In this document: positions 5,001 to 5,816 of the stretch, in pieces
Layout of the letters: the number at the start of each line of letters is the position of its first letter
Position numbering within the stretch: position 1 is the first letter of the stretch
Assembly: GCA_021780625.1 (NCBI GenBank)
Contig: JAJXYI010000641.1
Span: 1-5,816 of the forward strand
DNA: 5,816 nt
Reading direction: 5' to 3'
From: a bacterium
Lineage (GTDB): Bacteria > Verrucomicrobiota > Verrucomicrobiae > Opitutales > Opitutaceae
Made by a program: the position numbers and the translations under genes
The notes under the pieces: model-generated
Told to the model about the DNA's origin: nothing
Database searches by the model: none
Seen by the model: only the letters and a program-made list of their open reading frames with translations

Positions 5001-5816
5001 TCAGTGCCCCTTCACGGCGACGCCCTTGATGCCGCGGAATCCGCTGAAGCGGCTCCAGCCGAAACCATAGATGGCGACGATGAGGAAGCAGCCGAGTGGA
5101 ACGATGAAGCCGCGCGACATATCCCAGCGATCGCCAACCCACCCCATGAGCTTCGGGAGGAGCGCCCCGCCCATGATCGCCATGACGATGTACGACGAGG
5201 CCTTCTTGGCCTGCACGCCCAGGCCGAAAATGCCCAGCGCGAAGATCGTCGGGAACATGATCGACATGAAGAAGAAGCTCAGGAAGAGCGCGGCGACGGA
5301 GATCCAGCCGATCTTCACGAAGATCAGGCCCATGAGGATGACGTTGATGAGCGCGTACCAGCCGACGACGCGGTGAGCCTCGGCCTTGCGGAGGATTGCG
5401 GAGCCGGAGAAACGACCGATGAGGAACAGGGCGAATCCGATGTAGCTGAGAAGCTTCGTCGCGCCGACCTCGTTGACGTACCACAGACCCCGGTGAAGCG
5501 TCGCCCCGCCCTCGCCGACCATCCAGCTGTGGGCAAACCCGGCGGAGATGGCGGGCACCTCGCTGACCATGTAGTTGATGAAGAAGCTGAAGATGCCCGC
5601 CTGCGCGGCGACGTACATGAACTGCGCGACCACGGCCATGACGAAGTGCGGGCGGGTCCAGATCGAGTGGCCGTCGCTCGCCACGAGCGGTTCGTTGAGG
5701 TGATAGGCATCCTCGGTGTTCAGCTCGGGCATGGGCGCGAACACGAAAATGATGGCCAGCACCGCGACGATGATCGAGATGGCGACGTAGGGAATGTAGA
5801 GTTTCGCGTTGGAGTT
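5001..5816 (-). CDS. FucP-family sugar:H+ symporter (MFS), 5' truncated by window edge
   Basis: The C-terminal 271 residues of an inner-membrane sugar permease of the FucP group (L-fucose, or glucose/galactose in some members). The frame is open to the window edge; roughly the first 150-200 residues are missing. Numbering from 5816: a hydrophobic segment at 7-27; VVAQFMYVAAQAGIFSFFINY (62-82) and SAGFA (91-95); IGRFSGSAIL (133-142); then the signature FFFMSIMFPTIFALGIFGLG (181-200) and KASSYIVMAIMGGALLPKLMGWVGD (205-229). These match the second half of E. coli FucP, as I recall it, in order. Between GFA and IGRF there are 37 residues where E. coli has about 12, an extra loop rich in Gly and aromatics. 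The C-terminus is intact. The substrate cannot be fixed from this half; family assignment is confident. Confidence 0.93.
   Translation of the reverse strand, partial: NSNAKLYIPYVAISIIVAVLAIIFVFAPMPELNTEDAYHLNEPLVASDGHSIWTRPHFVMAVVAQFMYVAAQAGIFSFFINYMVSEVPAISAGFAHSWMVGEGGATLHRGLWYVNEVGATKLLSYIGFALFLIGRFSGSAILRKAEAHRVVGWYALINVILMGLIFVKIGWISVAALFLSFFFMSIMFPTIFALGIFGLGVQAKKASSYIVMAIMGGALLPKLMGWVGDRWDMSRGFIVPLGCFLIVAIYGFGWSRFSGFRGIKGVAVKGH

Noticed and set aside
4918..5484. 188-codon minus-strand frame overlapping the FucP-family gene
   Set aside because: It reads across the terminator and is out of frame with the permease signatures.

Overview
The window is a GC-rich stretch of a bacterial chromosome. 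It looks like ordinary housekeeping and sugar-metabolism territory with repeat-laden intergenic gaps. Several things point to Verrucomicrobiota, possibly Opitutales: the FucP-type permease with an enlarged loop, the EF-G paralogue, mostly absent Shine-Dalgarno sequences, and the style of the dispersed intergenic repeats. This placement is an inference from general familiarity, not from a search.

Plus strand, 1-2037: the window opens inside an elongation factor G-like translational GTPase that lacks only its first ~100 residues. Its GTP-binding G4 motif reads NALD instead of NKxD, which suggests a divergent paralogue (EF-G II/FusA2 side) rather than the housekeeping factor. A 69-residue two-helix membrane protein follows after 20 nt. 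A strong hairpin terminator at 2061-2096 closes this unit.

2097-2373 is gene-free and holds a decayed inverted repeat (2155-2298). Inside it is a ~33-nt block that recurs at 4686-4724. 2374-2598 on the minus strand encodes an isolated, unrecognised 74-residue His-rich protein. 2599-2814 is the divergent gap in front of the gluconate genes and contains one inverted repeat.

Plus strand, 2815-4657: gluconokinase (gntK) overlaps or abuts an MFS sugar-acid transporter of the ACS (DgoT/ExuT/GudP-like) type. Together they look like an uptake-and-phosphorylation pair feeding 6-phosphogluconate into central metabolism.

4658-5000 is gene-free. It carries a ~203-bp MITE-like repeat (4683-4885) with 13-bp perfect terminal inverted repeats and 9-bp flanking direct repeats. 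It also holds the terminator (4939-4972) of the leftward gene. From 5001 to the window edge, on the minus strand, is the C-terminal 271 residues of a FucP-family sugar:H+ symporter.

I found no convincing new multi-gene system. The most interesting signals are the altered GTPase motifs in the EF-G paralogue and the pair of related intergenic repeats. No tRNA, rRNA, CRISPR array or transposase gene was seen.
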